From contig JAILXU010000001.1 of assembly GCA_045430275.1 (NCBI GenBank), positions 62,001 through 126,000 on the forward strand: 64,000 nt of DNA. The letters run 5' to 3'. Source of the stretch: Oceanobacter sp045430275 (GTDB lineage Bacteria; Pseudomonadota; Gammaproteobacteria; Pseudomonadales; Oceanobacteraceae). Below the pieces are notes generated by a model. That model was given only the letters and a program-made list of their open reading frames with translations, did not search any database and was not told where the DNA came from. The translations under genes and the position numbers were made by a program. Position 1 is the stretch's first letter. Every line of letters starts with the position of its first letter. Of the stretch, positions 52,269-61,278 are shown one piece after another.

Positions 52269-52304
52269 GGTAGATCAGCGGTGGATAGGTCAGCAGTAGG
52301 GAGG

Positions 52305-54434
52305 TTAGCGAGTCTGACGCTGAGCAACAGACTGCTTGTGCGTCTGCACGTAGTCCAGCAAGATGCGCCCGGACTCCATCAGCAAGGCATCCTCTTCCTC
52401 GTCTTCTTCAATGTCTTCATCCTTGTCAGTTTTGCTGGCCAGCTTTTCGGCCTTTTTGGCTTCTGCTTCCAGATCTTCAATAATCGGCAGCCCTTTGGCC
52501 TTGCGCCGTTTGTTTTCCAGTGCCAGCCGCTTGTCGTCATTGCCATCCTGTTCTGCCTGACGGATTTCTTCGTTCAGAGAGATTTGGGTTTGCTTGCGCA
52601 ATTCCTCAATCAGCTTCTTCTGTTCACGCAGGAAAACAAAGTCCGGGTCGTTGGCTGAGCGGTTCTGGTGCGATTTGCGCAGGCCATTCAGGTTGTTGTG
52701 GATCAGGTTGCTGTAGTCGTACTTGGCCGCTTTGATCGTATCCCAGGGAAGGGCTTCATCCAGGGCACTTTCACCAATTTTGTCTTTATCAAACAGGGAC
52801 GGATAGAGAATGTCCGGGATCACGCCCTGGTGTTGGGTGCTGTCACCGGAGACTCGATAAAACTTGGCCTGAGTGATTTTCAGTTGTCCTCGGCGCAGCG
52901 GGCGCAACGATTGCACGGTGCCTTTACCGAAGGTCTGACCGCCCACCACGATGCCGCGACCGTAGTCCTGAATGGCACCCGCGAAAATCTCTGAAGCCGA
53001 GGCGCTGAGGCGGTTTACCAGCACCACCAGAGGGCCGTTATAGAGTACGTCCGGGTCGGTATCGTCGATGACTTCCACGGTGCCGCGTGTACTGCGCACC
53101 TGAACGACGGGGCCTTCCTTGATAAACAGGCCAGTCAGACTGATGGCTTCTTCCAGAGAGCCGCCACCATTATTACGCAGGTCGATCACCAGTCCTTCAA
53201 TGCTTTCGAGGCGCAATTCCTTGATCAGGCGGGCAACGTCTCGTGTGGTGCTCTTGTAGTCGGGGCGGTTTTCCATCCGGGCCTGGAAGTCGATATAGAA
53301 CGTTGGCACATCAATCACGCCAATACGGTGCTGCTTGCCGCCCTTGTTGATGATCAGCAAATCTTTCTGAGCAGACTGTTCTTCCAGTTTGACCTCATCA
53401 CGAGTGATGGCGATGGTCTTGGACATATCGCTGGTGCTGTCGGCCGGGATGATTTCCAATCGGACAATGGTGCCCTTGGGGCCACGAATCAGGTCAACGA
53501 CTTCATCCAGACGCCAGCCGATAACATCGACAATTTCACCATCCAGATGCTGCCCGACACCGACAATTTTGTCGGCGGGTTGTAAATTGTCGGCTTTGTC
53601 TGCCGGGCCTGCTGGCACCAGCCTTACCACCTTGGTGAACTCGTCTTCTGACTGCAATACGGCACCAATGCCTTGCAGGGACAGGCTCATATTAATGTTG
53701 AAATTTTCGGTGTTGCGGGGGGAAAAATACTGGGTGTGAGGGTCGAAAGCGCGGGTGACGGAGTTCATGAAAGTCTGATACGCGTCTTCCGGTTTGGAAA
53801 GGTGTACGCGGTTAAGCTGATTCTGGTAACGCTTGCGCAGCAGTTCGACAATGGCGTCTGATTCCTTACCGCTCATTTTCAGGTTCAGCATGGAGTTCTT
53901 CAGGCGTTTGCGCCACAAGTCATCCAGCTCAACACTGGTGTTTGACCAGGGAACCTTTTCCCGGTCGAGATCCAGGCGCTCGTTCTGATTGAAGCGGTAG
54001 TTGTCCAGGTTTTTGTCAAGCTCGCTGAGCATAAAAGACAGGCGTTCGCTCACGCGTTGCTGGTAACGGTTGTACATCAGGAACGGAGCCCGCATGTCGC
54101 CTCGGGCGAGGGCTTCGTCCAGTTGGCGGCGGTAGCGCTCAAACGATTTGATGTCCTGGGCCAGCAGATAGCTGCGAGTGCTGTCGAGATCTTCCAGGTA
54201 CAAATCCAGGATGCGGCTCGACAAGCGATCATCCAGACGCTGCAGCTCGTAATGGGCGCGCAGCAGGTTATTCATGATTTGCTGAGTGGTAACCGAGTGT
54301 TCTCGTTCCGGCTTCAGAGGCGCGAATGGGGTGCCTGGCTTAACGTCCTCAATGACAGCCAGACTTTGAAATGAAACGCCTGTTAGTAATAACAGGCTGA
54401 TCAGGGGCGTGATAAATGTTCGATGTAAATTCAT
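52305..54434 (-). CDS. prc: Carboxy-terminal (tail-specific) processing protease Prc
   Basis: 709 residues. Signal peptide (1-26), N-terminal helical domain, PDZ domain (about 235-320, LQGIGAVLQ, VVRLVPAGPADKA), then the S41 catalytic domain with Ser in RLSASASEIFAGAI and Lys in TFGKGTVQSL. The C-terminal region is charged and coiled-coil-like. Prc trims or degrades periplasmic proteins with unstructured C-termini, including PBP3 and MepS. Single gene with a 388-base region upstream. Confidence 0.96.
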   Translation of the reverse strand: MNLHRTFITPLISLLLLTGVSFQSLAVIEDVKPGTPFAPLKPEREHSVTTQQIMNNLLRAHYELQRLDDRLSSRILDLYLEDLDSTRSYLLAQDIKSFERYRRQLDEALARGDMRAPFLMYNRYQQRVSERLSFMLSELDKNLDNYRFNQNERLDLDREKVPWSNTSVELDDLWRKRLKNSMLNLKMSGKESDAIVELLRKRYQNQLNRVHLSKPEDAYQTFMNSVTRAFDPHTQYFSPRNTENFNINMSLSLQGIGAVLQSEDEFTKVVRLVPAGPADKADNLQPADKIVGVGQHLDGEIVDVIGWRLDEVVDLIRGPKGTIVRLEIIPADSTSDMSKTIAITRDEVKLEEQSAQKDLLIINKGGKQHRIGVIDVPTFYIDFQARMENRPDYKSTTRDVARLIKELRLESIEGLVIDLRNNGGGSLEEAISLTGLFIKEGPVVQVRSTRGTVEVIDDTDPDVLYNGPLVVLVNRLSASASEIFAGAIQDYGRGIVVGGQTFGKGTVQSLRPLRRGQLKITQAKFYRVSGDSTQHQGVIPDILYPSLFDKDKIGESALDEALPWDTIKAAKYDYSNLIHNNLNGLRKSHQNRSANDPDFVFLREQKKLIEELRKQTQISLNEEIRQAEQDGNDDKRLALENKRRKAKGLPIIEDLEAEAKKAEKLASKTDKDEDIEEDEEEDALLMESGRILLDYVQTHKQSVAQRQTR

Positions 54435-54822
54435 AGTCTTCGCCAGAAATAAAGAGTGGCTGCCGGGCCTCGCATCCAGCGAGAGCGGGCTGTCCTGTTG
54501 TTTGTGCGACCCGAAAGGCGCGGGTATGATGCTGCGCTCGGATGCTAAGCGATCAACGTCAAGCTGTCATCTTTGCGTATCGTGTACATGAGTTTTCATG
54601 GTGCTTGATTGTTGTTTTGAGTCAAGGCCATTCCTGTTTCGAACTGTGTTGTGGAATTCTTTTGCCTTCCTGCACTCTGAGCTGACGCCATTATGGAGCA
54701 ATGTCGTGGCTCTGGCCTGGTGTGCAATCACAGATTCACCAGAACTCATGTCAGCTCTGAACCCTGAAAACAACAATAATTCCTCACTTTATGTGAGGCT
54801 CGCCTTTGAAGGAGATTCCGTC
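54435..54822. other. Divergent intergenic region between prc and thioesterase
   Basis: 388 bases without a supportable gene; an open frame from 54598 lacks a ribosome site and is not of coding character. CCTCAC-TTTAT-GTGAGG (54782-54798) forms a hairpin just before the thioesterase ribosome site AAGGAG (54809). The two divergent promoters must lie here, but I see no convincing pair of boxes. Confidence 0.5.
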
Positions 54823-55320
54823 ATGGCTCGAATCAAATTACAACTGCCCGATGAGTTCAATTTTTCAACCGACCTGGATGTTCGTGTATCCGATATCAAT
54901 TATGGCAACCATTTGGGCAATGACCGCATGGTGACCCTGCTGCATGAAGCACGTTTGCGCTTTTTGGCACATTATGAATTTGCAGAGCTGAATATTGGTG
55001 GGCTGGGCATGATGGTGACGGATCTGGCAGTGACGTTTAACGCCGAATCCTTTATGGGAGACACGCTCACGTTTCATGTTGGTCTGACGGAGTTCTCCAA
55101 ATACGGATGCGATGTTATTTATCGCGTTGAGAACAAGGCACAGGGCAAGAAAATAGCGGAAGCAAAAACCGGTATTGTGTTCTTTGATTATGACGAGCGT
55201 CGCATTGCTCGTATTCCAAAGGTTTTTTACAGTCGCTGCGCCCCTCATTTGCTGGAAGAGCGCAATAAGACTGGAGCCGCTGCTTCTGAAGCGGCTTCTC
55301 AGGAAACGGCTGAAGTCTGA
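54823..55320 (+). CDS. Acyl-CoA thioesterase (hotdog fold, 4HBT family)
   Basis: 165 residues from the ATG with AAGGAG at ideal spacing. The hotdog signature VSDINYGNHLGNDRMVTLLHEARLRFL holds the likely active-site Asp. It should hydrolyse acyl-CoA or a related thioester; substrate cannot be told from sequence. A C-terminal Ala/Glu tail is variable. The stop abuts the stop of the convergent lysR-type gene with no base between. Confidence 0.85.
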   Translation: MARIKLQLPDEFNFSTDLDVRVSDINYGNHLGNDRMVTLLHEARLRFLAHYEFAELNIGGLGMMVTDLAVTFNAESFMGDTLTFHVGLTEFSKYGCDVIYRVENKAQGKKIAEAKTGIVFFDYDERRIARIPKVFYSRCAPHLLEERNKTGAAASEAASQETAEV

Positions 55321-56229
55321 TTATTCTTCCGGAGCCGGTTCGTCAAAGTACTGACTGATAAAGTCCAGGAAGGCCCGGCTCTTGGTGGCCAGATAGCGAT
55401 TCTGGGAGAACACCACCTTGATGGTACGCACTGGAATTTCAACATCGCTGAACAGGCGTACCAGTTCACCATTCTGCAAGTGATGGTCGGCGATATACGT
55501 TGGAATCGCGGTGATTCCCATACCGGCCAAACACGCCTCATACACCATATCAATATCATTGACCGTGAGCTTGCGCTCGACGCTGGAAAGCGTGAAGCCG
55601 TGGTCCTTTTCAAACTGTCGTAACCAGTTGATGCGGGCGTATTCGGCGTTGGTCACCATCAGAATGCGATGCTGGTTCAAATCTTCCAGAGATGTCGGTG
55701 TGCCCCAGGTTTTCAGATACTGTGGTGAGGCACAAATCACAATGTTCTGCGCGGCCACCGGCTTGGCGATCAGCCGGGAATCTTCCAGCGTGCCGATGCG
55801 CAAGGCAAAGTCATAACCTTCCTTGACAATATCCAGCGGGCGATCCGAAATGTGCAGGTCGAAGCTGATGTCCGGGTATTGCTCTGAAAAGTCGTTGAAC
55901 ATGCGGGCCAGTTCGCGGCGTCCAAAATTGGACATGGCGGTAATGCGCAGGCGGCCGCGCGGTGTTACGTCAAAGTCAGTGACCAGCTTCTCGGCTTCGG
56001 AAATGGATTCCAGAATATTCTCGCAATGCTGATAGAACATCTGTCCAGCTTCCGTCGGACTGACCGAACGGGTAGTTCGATTCAGCAGACGGACGCCCAG
56101 GCGTTCTTCCAGCCCGCTGATTTGTTTGCTGACTGCGGAGGGTGTAACACCCAGAGAGTCAGCCGCAGAGGTGAAGTTGCGAGCGCGGACGACGGAAACA
56201 AACGTCTGAAGGGTATCGATACGTGACAT
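55321..56229 (-). CDS. LysR family transcriptional regulator
   Basis: 302 residues. Winged HTH in residues 1-60 (TLQTFVSVVRARNFTSAADSLGVTPSAVSKQISGLEERLG), then the periplasmic-binding-type effector domain (GRLRITAMSNFGRRELARMF). The sequence resembles the DmlR/AaeR-like CrgA group. It lies 45 bases downstream of an EamA transporter on the same strand, so it may regulate that gene; the ligand is unknown. Confidence 0.93.
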   Translation of the reverse strand: MSRIDTLQTFVSVVRARNFTSAADSLGVTPSAVSKQISGLEERLGVRLLNRTTRSVSPTEAGQMFYQHCENILESISEAEKLVTDFDVTPRGRLRITAMSNFGRRELARMFNDFSEQYPDISFDLHISDRPLDIVKEGYDFALRIGTLEDSRLIAKPVAAQNIVICASPQYLKTWGTPTSLEDLNQHRILMVTNAEYARINWLRQFEKDHGFTLSSVERKLTVNDIDMVYEACLAGMGITAIPTYIADHHLQNGELVRLFSDVEIPVRTIKVVFSQNRYLATKSRAFLDFISQYFDEPAPEE

Positions 56230-56274
56230 GCGAAAAGATTCTTGCCTGAAAGCGGAATAATCCAGTCATTATAG

Positions 56275-57222
56275 TTAATTTTTTGGAAATAATAAGCCTG
56301 GCCTGAGGTATTTCTTTGCCCAACTCAGCAGCTTCCAGCCTCTCAGGTTGATCAAACCAGCACAGATAATCAGTGCGCCGCCAGCCCAGGTTGATACGGT
56401 CGGGACTTCGTCCCAGATCAGCCATCCCATCAATCCCCCATAAATGACAGCGCTATAAACATACACGCCGACCTTGCCTGTAGGTGCAATCCGATAGGCC
56501 TGAGTCAGGGCTAACTGACCCAATGTTGCAACCACTCCCAACATCAGTACCCAGAGCCAGGCGTCCGGTGCGATGGGCTGCCAGTTCAGTAGCGCCGCCG
56601 GGGCGGTGATCAATGTGCCGATCAGAGCAAAATAAAAGACAATGGTTTGGCTGTGTTCCGTTGCTGACATTCGCCGAATGGTGACTTTGGCCAGGGCGGC
56701 GAGGACGGCTCCGGCGAGTGCAATCACGGCGGCCTGATTCATGGCATTGTGAGTGTCCGGGTTCAAAGTCAGAACAACACCCATAAAACCCACGATCAGA
56801 GCCAGCCAGCAGCGTGGATTCATAGGTTCTTTCAGCCACCACCAGGCCAGAATGGGCATAAACAATGGCCCGGTCAGCTTGACCAGAAAGGCTTCAGTGA
56901 GCGCGAGGTGGCCCAGCGCCCAGAAATAGCAATACATGGCCGAAATGCCAACCAGCCCACGCAAGATGTGCCAATGCAGACAGGTTGTTTTCAGAGTATG
57001 AAAGCCTGTGCGCCAGAGCAGGGGGAGTAACACCAGCAATGCCGTCAGATTGCGCACAAACACAATTTGTTCAGTGGAGAGGGTATCTGACAGGTGTTTG
57101 ATCACAGCGCCCATTACCGCGAGCAGGGCTTCCCCGAGTAACAGATACAGAGCGCCGGTTTTCAGTGCAGATGACACGTTTAAATTTCCAGGTTGGTCTC
57201 CATAATAGACAGCAGTGATCAT
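56275..57222 (-). CDS. EamA/DMT family transporter
   Basis: 315 residues with ten membrane helices arranged as two EamA repeats (about 25-155 and 170-300), the second ending WAGGALIICAGLINLR. Drug/metabolite transporters of this type export amino acids or small metabolites; the substrate is not apparent. Upstream of the lysR-type gene and divergent from clpB. Confidence 0.9.
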   Translation of the reverse strand: MITAVYYGDQPGNLNVSSALKTGALYLLLGEALLAVMGAVIKHLSDTLSTEQIVFVRNLTALLVLLPLLWRTGFHTLKTTCLHWHILRGLVGISAMYCYFWALGHLALTEAFLVKLTGPLFMPILAWWWLKEPMNPRCWLALIVGFMGVVLTLNPDTHNAMNQAAVIALAGAVLAALAKVTIRRMSATEHSQTIVFYFALIGTLITAPAALLNWQPIAPDAWLWVLMLGVVATLGQLALTQAYRIAPTGKVGVYVYSAVIYGGLMGWLIWDEVPTVSTWAGGALIICAGLINLRGWKLLSWAKKYLRPGLLFPKN

Positions 57223-57325
57223 GGAGTATTGAAGCGGGCCGACAGTATAGGGATCGGTGAACGTTGGGGAAATCGGGTTCCGGCTTGATTTTTCTATTAA
57301 ATTTTCGATGTTTTTTCTGTTTTCG

Positions 57326-57353
57326 CTTGAGATTTTCTAATCAATCCTTATTG
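57326..57353 (+). promoter_or_regulatory. Candidate sigma-32 (heat-shock) promoter for clpB
   Basis: CTTGAGA (57326-57332), 13-base spacer, CCTTATTG (57346-57353) resembles the RpoH consensus CTTGAAA-N13-CCCCATNT, 100 bases before the clpB ATG. clpB is RpoH-controlled in E. coli. A TTGACA at 57351 overlaps, but has no good -10. Confidence 0.5.
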
Positions 57354-57452
57354 ACAGTAACAGCAACCTAATTCAGATATTCCGCAGCAGCCGTATCGGC
57401 AAACAGGCCGTTGAGCGGTATTGCAGACATAACCGTGGTGGAGGATTCCCGC

Positions 57453-60038
57453 ATGCGAATGGATCGACTGACAACCAGTTTTCAGAATGCCCTGGCAGAA
57501 AGTCAGAGCCTGGCGTTATCGCAGGATCACAATCAGATTGATACCTTGCACCTGCTGCTGGCTTTGCTGCAGCAGACCAGCAGCTCGGTCAAGGACATAT
57601 TGCGGCGTATCAGCGTTAACATTCCGCAGTTTGAAGCCGCCGTTCACAAGGCTTTGGCTGACCAGCCCCGTATCCAGAAGCCAGATGGCAATATCCAGGT
57701 ATCACAGGAGTTGGGCCGTCTGCTGAACCTGACAGAAAAAGAAGCCTCGGACTACGGCGATCAATACGTTTCCAGTGAGATGTTTCTGGTTGCTGCCTTG
57801 TCTGACCGAGGTGAAGCCGGGCGTTTGTTCAAGCAGTTTCAGGTAACACGTGATGTATTGCAGGCAGCCATCAAGGAAATGCGTGGAGGAGAAAGCGTGA
57901 ACGATGCCAATGCCGAAGACAGCCGTCAGTCACTGGAGAAGTACTGCATTGATCTGACTGAGCAGGCGGAGTCGTCCAAGCTCGACCCTGTGATTGGTCG
58001 GGATGATGAAATTCGTCGCACCATTCAGGTACTGCAGCGCCGTACCAAAAACAATCCGGTACTGATCGGTTTGCCTGGTGTCGGTAAAACGGCGGTGGTA
58101 GAAGGTCTGGCGCAGCGTATCGTGAACAAGGAAGTGCCGGACACGCTCAAAAACAAACGCATTTTATCGCTGGATATGGGCTCTTTACTGGCAGGAGCCA
58201 AATACCGGGGCGAGTTTGAAGAGCGTCTCAAAGCGGTATTAAAAGACGTGGCCAAGGAAGAAGGCCGCATCATCCTGTTTATCGATGAAATGCACACACT
58301 GGTCGGAGCGGGCAAGAGCGAAGGTGCCATGGATGCGGGCAACATGCTGAAGCCTGCGCTGGCGCGTGGTGAACTGCACTGCGTTGGTGCGACCACGCTG
58401 GATGAGTATCGTGAATTTATCGAGAAAGACGCCGCTCTGGAGCGTCGTTTCCAGAAAGTCCTGGTGGACGAGCCGGGTCTGGAAGACTCCATTGCCATTC
58501 TGCGGGGTCTGAAAGAGCGCTATGAGGTTCACCACGGTGTGCAAATTACTGACAGCGCCCTGATTGCCGCCGCCAAATTGTCTCAGCGTTACATTACCGA
58601 TCGTCGCCTGCCCGACAAGGCCATTGATCTGGTGGATGAGTCGGCATCTGTGATTCGGATGGAAATTGACTCCAAACCGCACGATATGGATCGCCTCGAA
58701 CGCCGTCTGATTCAATTGAAGATCGAGCGTGAAGCCCTGAAAAAAGAAAAAGACGAGGCCGCTCAGGCGCAGTTGGCCAAGTTGAATCATGAAATCCAGC
58801 GGGTTTCAGTCGAATACTCCGCGCTGGAGGACATCTGGAAGCAGGAGAAAGAGAGCCTGGAAGGGGCGTCTCGGGTGAAGGAGGCGCTTGAACACGCGCG
58901 GTTCGATTTTGAAGTTGCCCGCCGCAATGGTGACTGGCAAACCATGGCGGAATTGCAGCATGGCAAGATTCCACTGCTGGAAAAAGAGTTGCAGGAAGCG
59001 GATGAAGCCGAGAGCACCGGCAAAAAGGAATTCAAGCTGTTGCGAAACAAGGTGACAGAAGACGAAATTGCCGAGGTTGTATCTCGCTGGACGGGGGTTC
59101 CGGTGAACAAGATGCTGGAAGGTGAGCGTGAAAAACTGCTGCGCATGGAAGATGAGCTGCATCATTCGGTGATCGGACAAGATGAAGCCATTGCGGCGGT
59201 ATCGAATGCGGTGCGTCGTTCGAGGGCGGGGCTGTCTGATCCGAATCGCCCTAATGGTTCATTCCTGTTTCTTGGGCCAACCGGGGTCGGTAAAACCGAG
59301 CTGTGCAAGGCGCTGGCGACGTTCCTGTTTGATACCCCGGACGCCATGGTGCGCATTGATATGTCGGAGTATATGGAGAAGCATTCCGTTGCCCGTCTGA
59401 TTGGTGCGCCTCCGGGCTATGTTGGTTACGAGGAAGGTGGTTATTTAACCGAAGCCGTGCGCCGCAAGCCGTACTCGGTCATCCTGCTGGATGAAGTCGA
59501 GAAGGCACACCCGGACGTGTTCAATATTTTGCTGCAGGTGCTGGATGATGGCCAGTTGACCGATGGTCAAGGGCGCAAGGTTGATTTCAAAAACACCGTA
59601 CTGGTGATGACGTCTAACCTGGGTTCGGATGTGATTCAGAATCTGTTTATGGATCAGCCTTACGAGAATATGCGCAGTGCCGTCATGGACATTGTCGCCG
59701 GGCACTTCCGCCCTGAATTCATCAACCGAATTGATGAGGCAGTGGTCTTCCACCCTCTGAAGAAGGAGCAGATTCGCGGCATTGCTGATATTCAGATGAA
59801 GTTGTTGCATCAGCGTTTGTCGGAACACGGACTGGCGTTGAATATGACGAATGCCGCCACCAGTAAACTGGTGGATATTGGTTATGACCCGGTGTATGGC
59901 GCACGTCCTCTGAAACGGGCCATCCAGCAGTGGATCGAAAATCCGCTGGCTCAGGATATTCTGTCGGGGAATTTCTTGCCGGGCGAAACCATTGTTGCGG
60001 ACGTGTCTGAGGACGGCCAACTGGTCTTCCGCAAGTAA
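57453..60038 (+). CDS. clpB: ATP-dependent chaperone/disaggregase ClpB
   Basis: 861 residues from MRMDRLTTSFQNALAESQSLAL, matching E. coli MRLDRLTNKFQ (857 residues); GGAGG lies eight bases upstream. Clp N domain (1-150), AAA-1 with Walker A GLPGVGKTA and Walker B ILFIDEMHTL, coiled-coil M domain (about 405-530), AAA-2 with GPTGVGKTE and VILLDEVEKAHPDVF. ClpB works with DnaK to dissolve aggregates. The first Walker A has Leu where E. coli has Glu (GEPGVGKT). Followed by a terminator. Confidence 0.98.
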   Translation: MRMDRLTTSFQNALAESQSLALSQDHNQIDTLHLLLALLQQTSSSVKDILRRISVNIPQFEAAVHKALADQPRIQKPDGNIQVSQELGRLLNLTEKEASDYGDQYVSSEMFLVAALSDRGEAGRLFKQFQVTRDVLQAAIKEMRGGESVNDANAEDSRQSLEKYCIDLTEQAESSKLDPVIGRDDEIRRTIQVLQRRTKNNPVLIGLPGVGKTAVVEGLAQRIVNKEVPDTLKNKRILSLDMGSLLAGAKYRGEFEERLKAVLKDVAKEEGRIILFIDEMHTLVGAGKSEGAMDAGNMLKPALARGELHCVGATTLDEYREFIEKDAALERRFQKVLVDEPGLEDSIAILRGLKERYEVHHGVQITDSALIAAAKLSQRYITDRRLPDKAIDLVDESASVIRMEIDSKPHDMDRLERRLIQLKIEREALKKEKDEAAQAQLAKLNHEIQRVSVEYSALEDIWKQEKESLEGASRVKEALEHARFDFEVARRNGDWQTMAELQHGKIPLLEKELQEADEAESTGKKEFKLLRNKVTEDEIAEVVSRWTGVPVNKMLEGEREKLLRMEDELHHSVIGQDEAIAAVSNAVRRSRAGLSDPNRPNGSFLFLGPTGVGKTELCKALATFLFDTPDAMVRIDMSEYMEKHSVARLIGAPPGYVGYEEGGYLTEAVRRKPYSVILLDEVEKAHPDVFNILLQVLDDGQLTDGQGRKVDFKNTVLVMTSNLGSDVIQNLFMDQPYENMRSAVMDIVAGHFRPEFINRIDEAVVFHPLKKEQIRGIADIQMKLLHQRLSEHGLALNMTNAATSKLVDIGYDPVYGARPLKRAIQQWIENPLAQDILSGNFLPGETIVADVSEDGQLVFRK

Positions 60039-60047
60039 CACGTCGCT

Positions 60048-60073
60048 TGTCGGGTTCGTATGTCGGGTTCGTA
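60048..60073 (+). repeat. 13-base tandem duplication after clpB
   Basis: TGTCGGGTTCGTA occurs twice head to tail (60048-60060 and 60061-60073) between the clpB stop and its terminator. Confidence 0.92.
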
Positions 60074-60075
60074 TG

Positions 60076-60102
60076 AAAGGGGCGCAGGTCGCCCCTTTTT
60101 TT
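60076..60102 (+). terminator. Intrinsic terminator after clpB
   Basis: AAAGGGGCG (60076-60084), loop CAGGT, CGCCCCTTT (60090-60098) and a T run to 60102. Nine-base stem; strong. Confidence 0.94.
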
Positions 60103-60241
60103 ATGGCTTGTACAGCGGCTGTAACGGCATGGATATGTGTCAATGCGAATACATAAAACCCCGGTGATCGTGTAATAGCCATAGTGTCACCTTGTGGGTC
60201 TGGATATACTCCCCACAAACAACTGTTCAGGGAACAACACC

Positions 60242-60655
60242 ATGTGGAAATTCTTGGCTTTCGGCATCTGTAGCATCACTCTTGCGGGGTGTGTGTCAGT
60301 TGCAACCGGCGGTTCGGCCTGCTGTGATAATTCGGCCTCTAAAATGCTGCCGATGAAGCAGGAATTGCATTGCCAGCAGGAAGAGGGCGTGATGCTGTCG
60401 GATGATCAGAACAGTGTGATTGTTTCTCTGGGCTGGCGGCCAACGCTGGGTTACCGTGTTCGGGTTGAAGGTCAGGAAGTGGATGGCACCGAAGTCTATC
60501 TGGGTGTTGAAGAAGTCAAACCCGCCTCCAGTGGCGCGGTGGCACAAGTGATGTCTTCTCCGTGTCTGACCGTAGAGCTGCCACAGGACTGGACCGTTCT
60601 GGTGGTGGAAAACACCGAATTTGGCCGCATCAAGCGGTTTGAATCAGGCCGCTGA
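60242..60655 (+). CDS. Small lipoprotein with PrcB-like C-terminal domain
   Basis: 137 residues from MWKFLAFGICSITLAGCVSV; lipobox LAGC, lipid Cys17, AGGGA before the ATG. The C-terminal 70 residues (LGWRPTLGYRVRVEGQEVDGTEVYLGVEEVKP...SSPCLTVELP) match the pattern of the PrcB_C domain: a GY-rich beta unit, an inner strand of hydrophobics, and a closing TSPY-like strand. Paired Cys at 43-44 may be disulfide bonded. Function unknown. Placed between clpB and ruvC with a 33-base gap to ruvC, where yebC is usually found. Confidence 0.72.
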   Translation: MWKFLAFGICSITLAGCVSVATGGSACCDNSASKMLPMKQELHCQQEEGVMLSDDQNSVIVSLGWRPTLGYRVRVEGQEVDGTEVYLGVEEVKPASSGAVAQVMSSPCLTVELPQDWTVLVVENTEFGRIKRFESGR

Positions 60656-60688
60656 GCGGTCTGGTCGTCGACAGAGCCAGGAGACAAG

Positions 60689-61195
60689 GTGGCAATCATT
60701 CTGGGCATTGACCCTGGTTCCCGGATTACCGGATTTGGCCTGATTGATATGCAAGGTCAGCGTCCGGTGTACATCAGCAGTGGCTGCATTCGCTGTGGTG
60801 ATGGAGCCGTTGCACCTCGCCTTCGGTTGATACATGAAGGTGTTCAGCAACTGATCCAGACCTATCAACCCGATGAATTTGCCATCGAGCGGGCTTTTAT
60901 GGGCAAAAATGCCGATTCTGCGCTCAAGCTGGGACAGGCGCGTGGTGTTGCCATGGCAGTGGCGGCTCTGTGTGATCTGGATGTGCATGAATACGCTCCC
61001 AGAGCAATCAAGCAAGCCGTTACCGGCGCTGGCGGTGCGGACAAGGAACAAATCCAGCACATGGTACGTACCCTGCTGAAGTTACCCGGTTGTCCCCAGG
61101 CGGATGCAGCGGATGCACTGGCTGTGGCTTTGTGTCATGGCTATCAGCGGGCGGCCTTGATTGCCCGCTCAACAGCATCCAGTCGTCGTCGCTGA
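60689..61195 (+). CDS. ruvC: Holliday junction endonuclease RuvC
   Basis: 168 residues from a GTG with AGGAGA five bases upstream. The RNase H-fold active site is visible: Asp8 in GIDPGSR, Glu in AIERAF, and Asp in DAADALAVALCH. RuvC cleaves Holliday junctions symmetrically after RuvAB branch migration. First gene of ruvCAB. Confidence 0.97.
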   Translation: MAIILGIDPGSRITGFGLIDMQGQRPVYISSGCIRCGDGAVAPRLRLIHEGVQQLIQTYQPDEFAIERAFMGKNADSALKLGQARGVAMAVAALCDLDVHEYAPRAIKQAVTGAGGADKEQIQHMVRTLLKLPGCPQADAADALAVALCHGYQRAALIARSTASSRRR

Positions 61196-61278
61196 CCTTC
61201 TTCTCAAACTCCCGATCCTGACTTTGGTCAACCTGCGTTTACTGATAGGCTAGCCCGATTTGTGATTGGGCAAGGCAT

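Noticed and set aside
54598..54822. Upstream extension of the thioesterase frame
   Set aside because: 75 extra codons with no ribosome site and no family match; the ATG at 54823 has AAGGAG and begins the domain.
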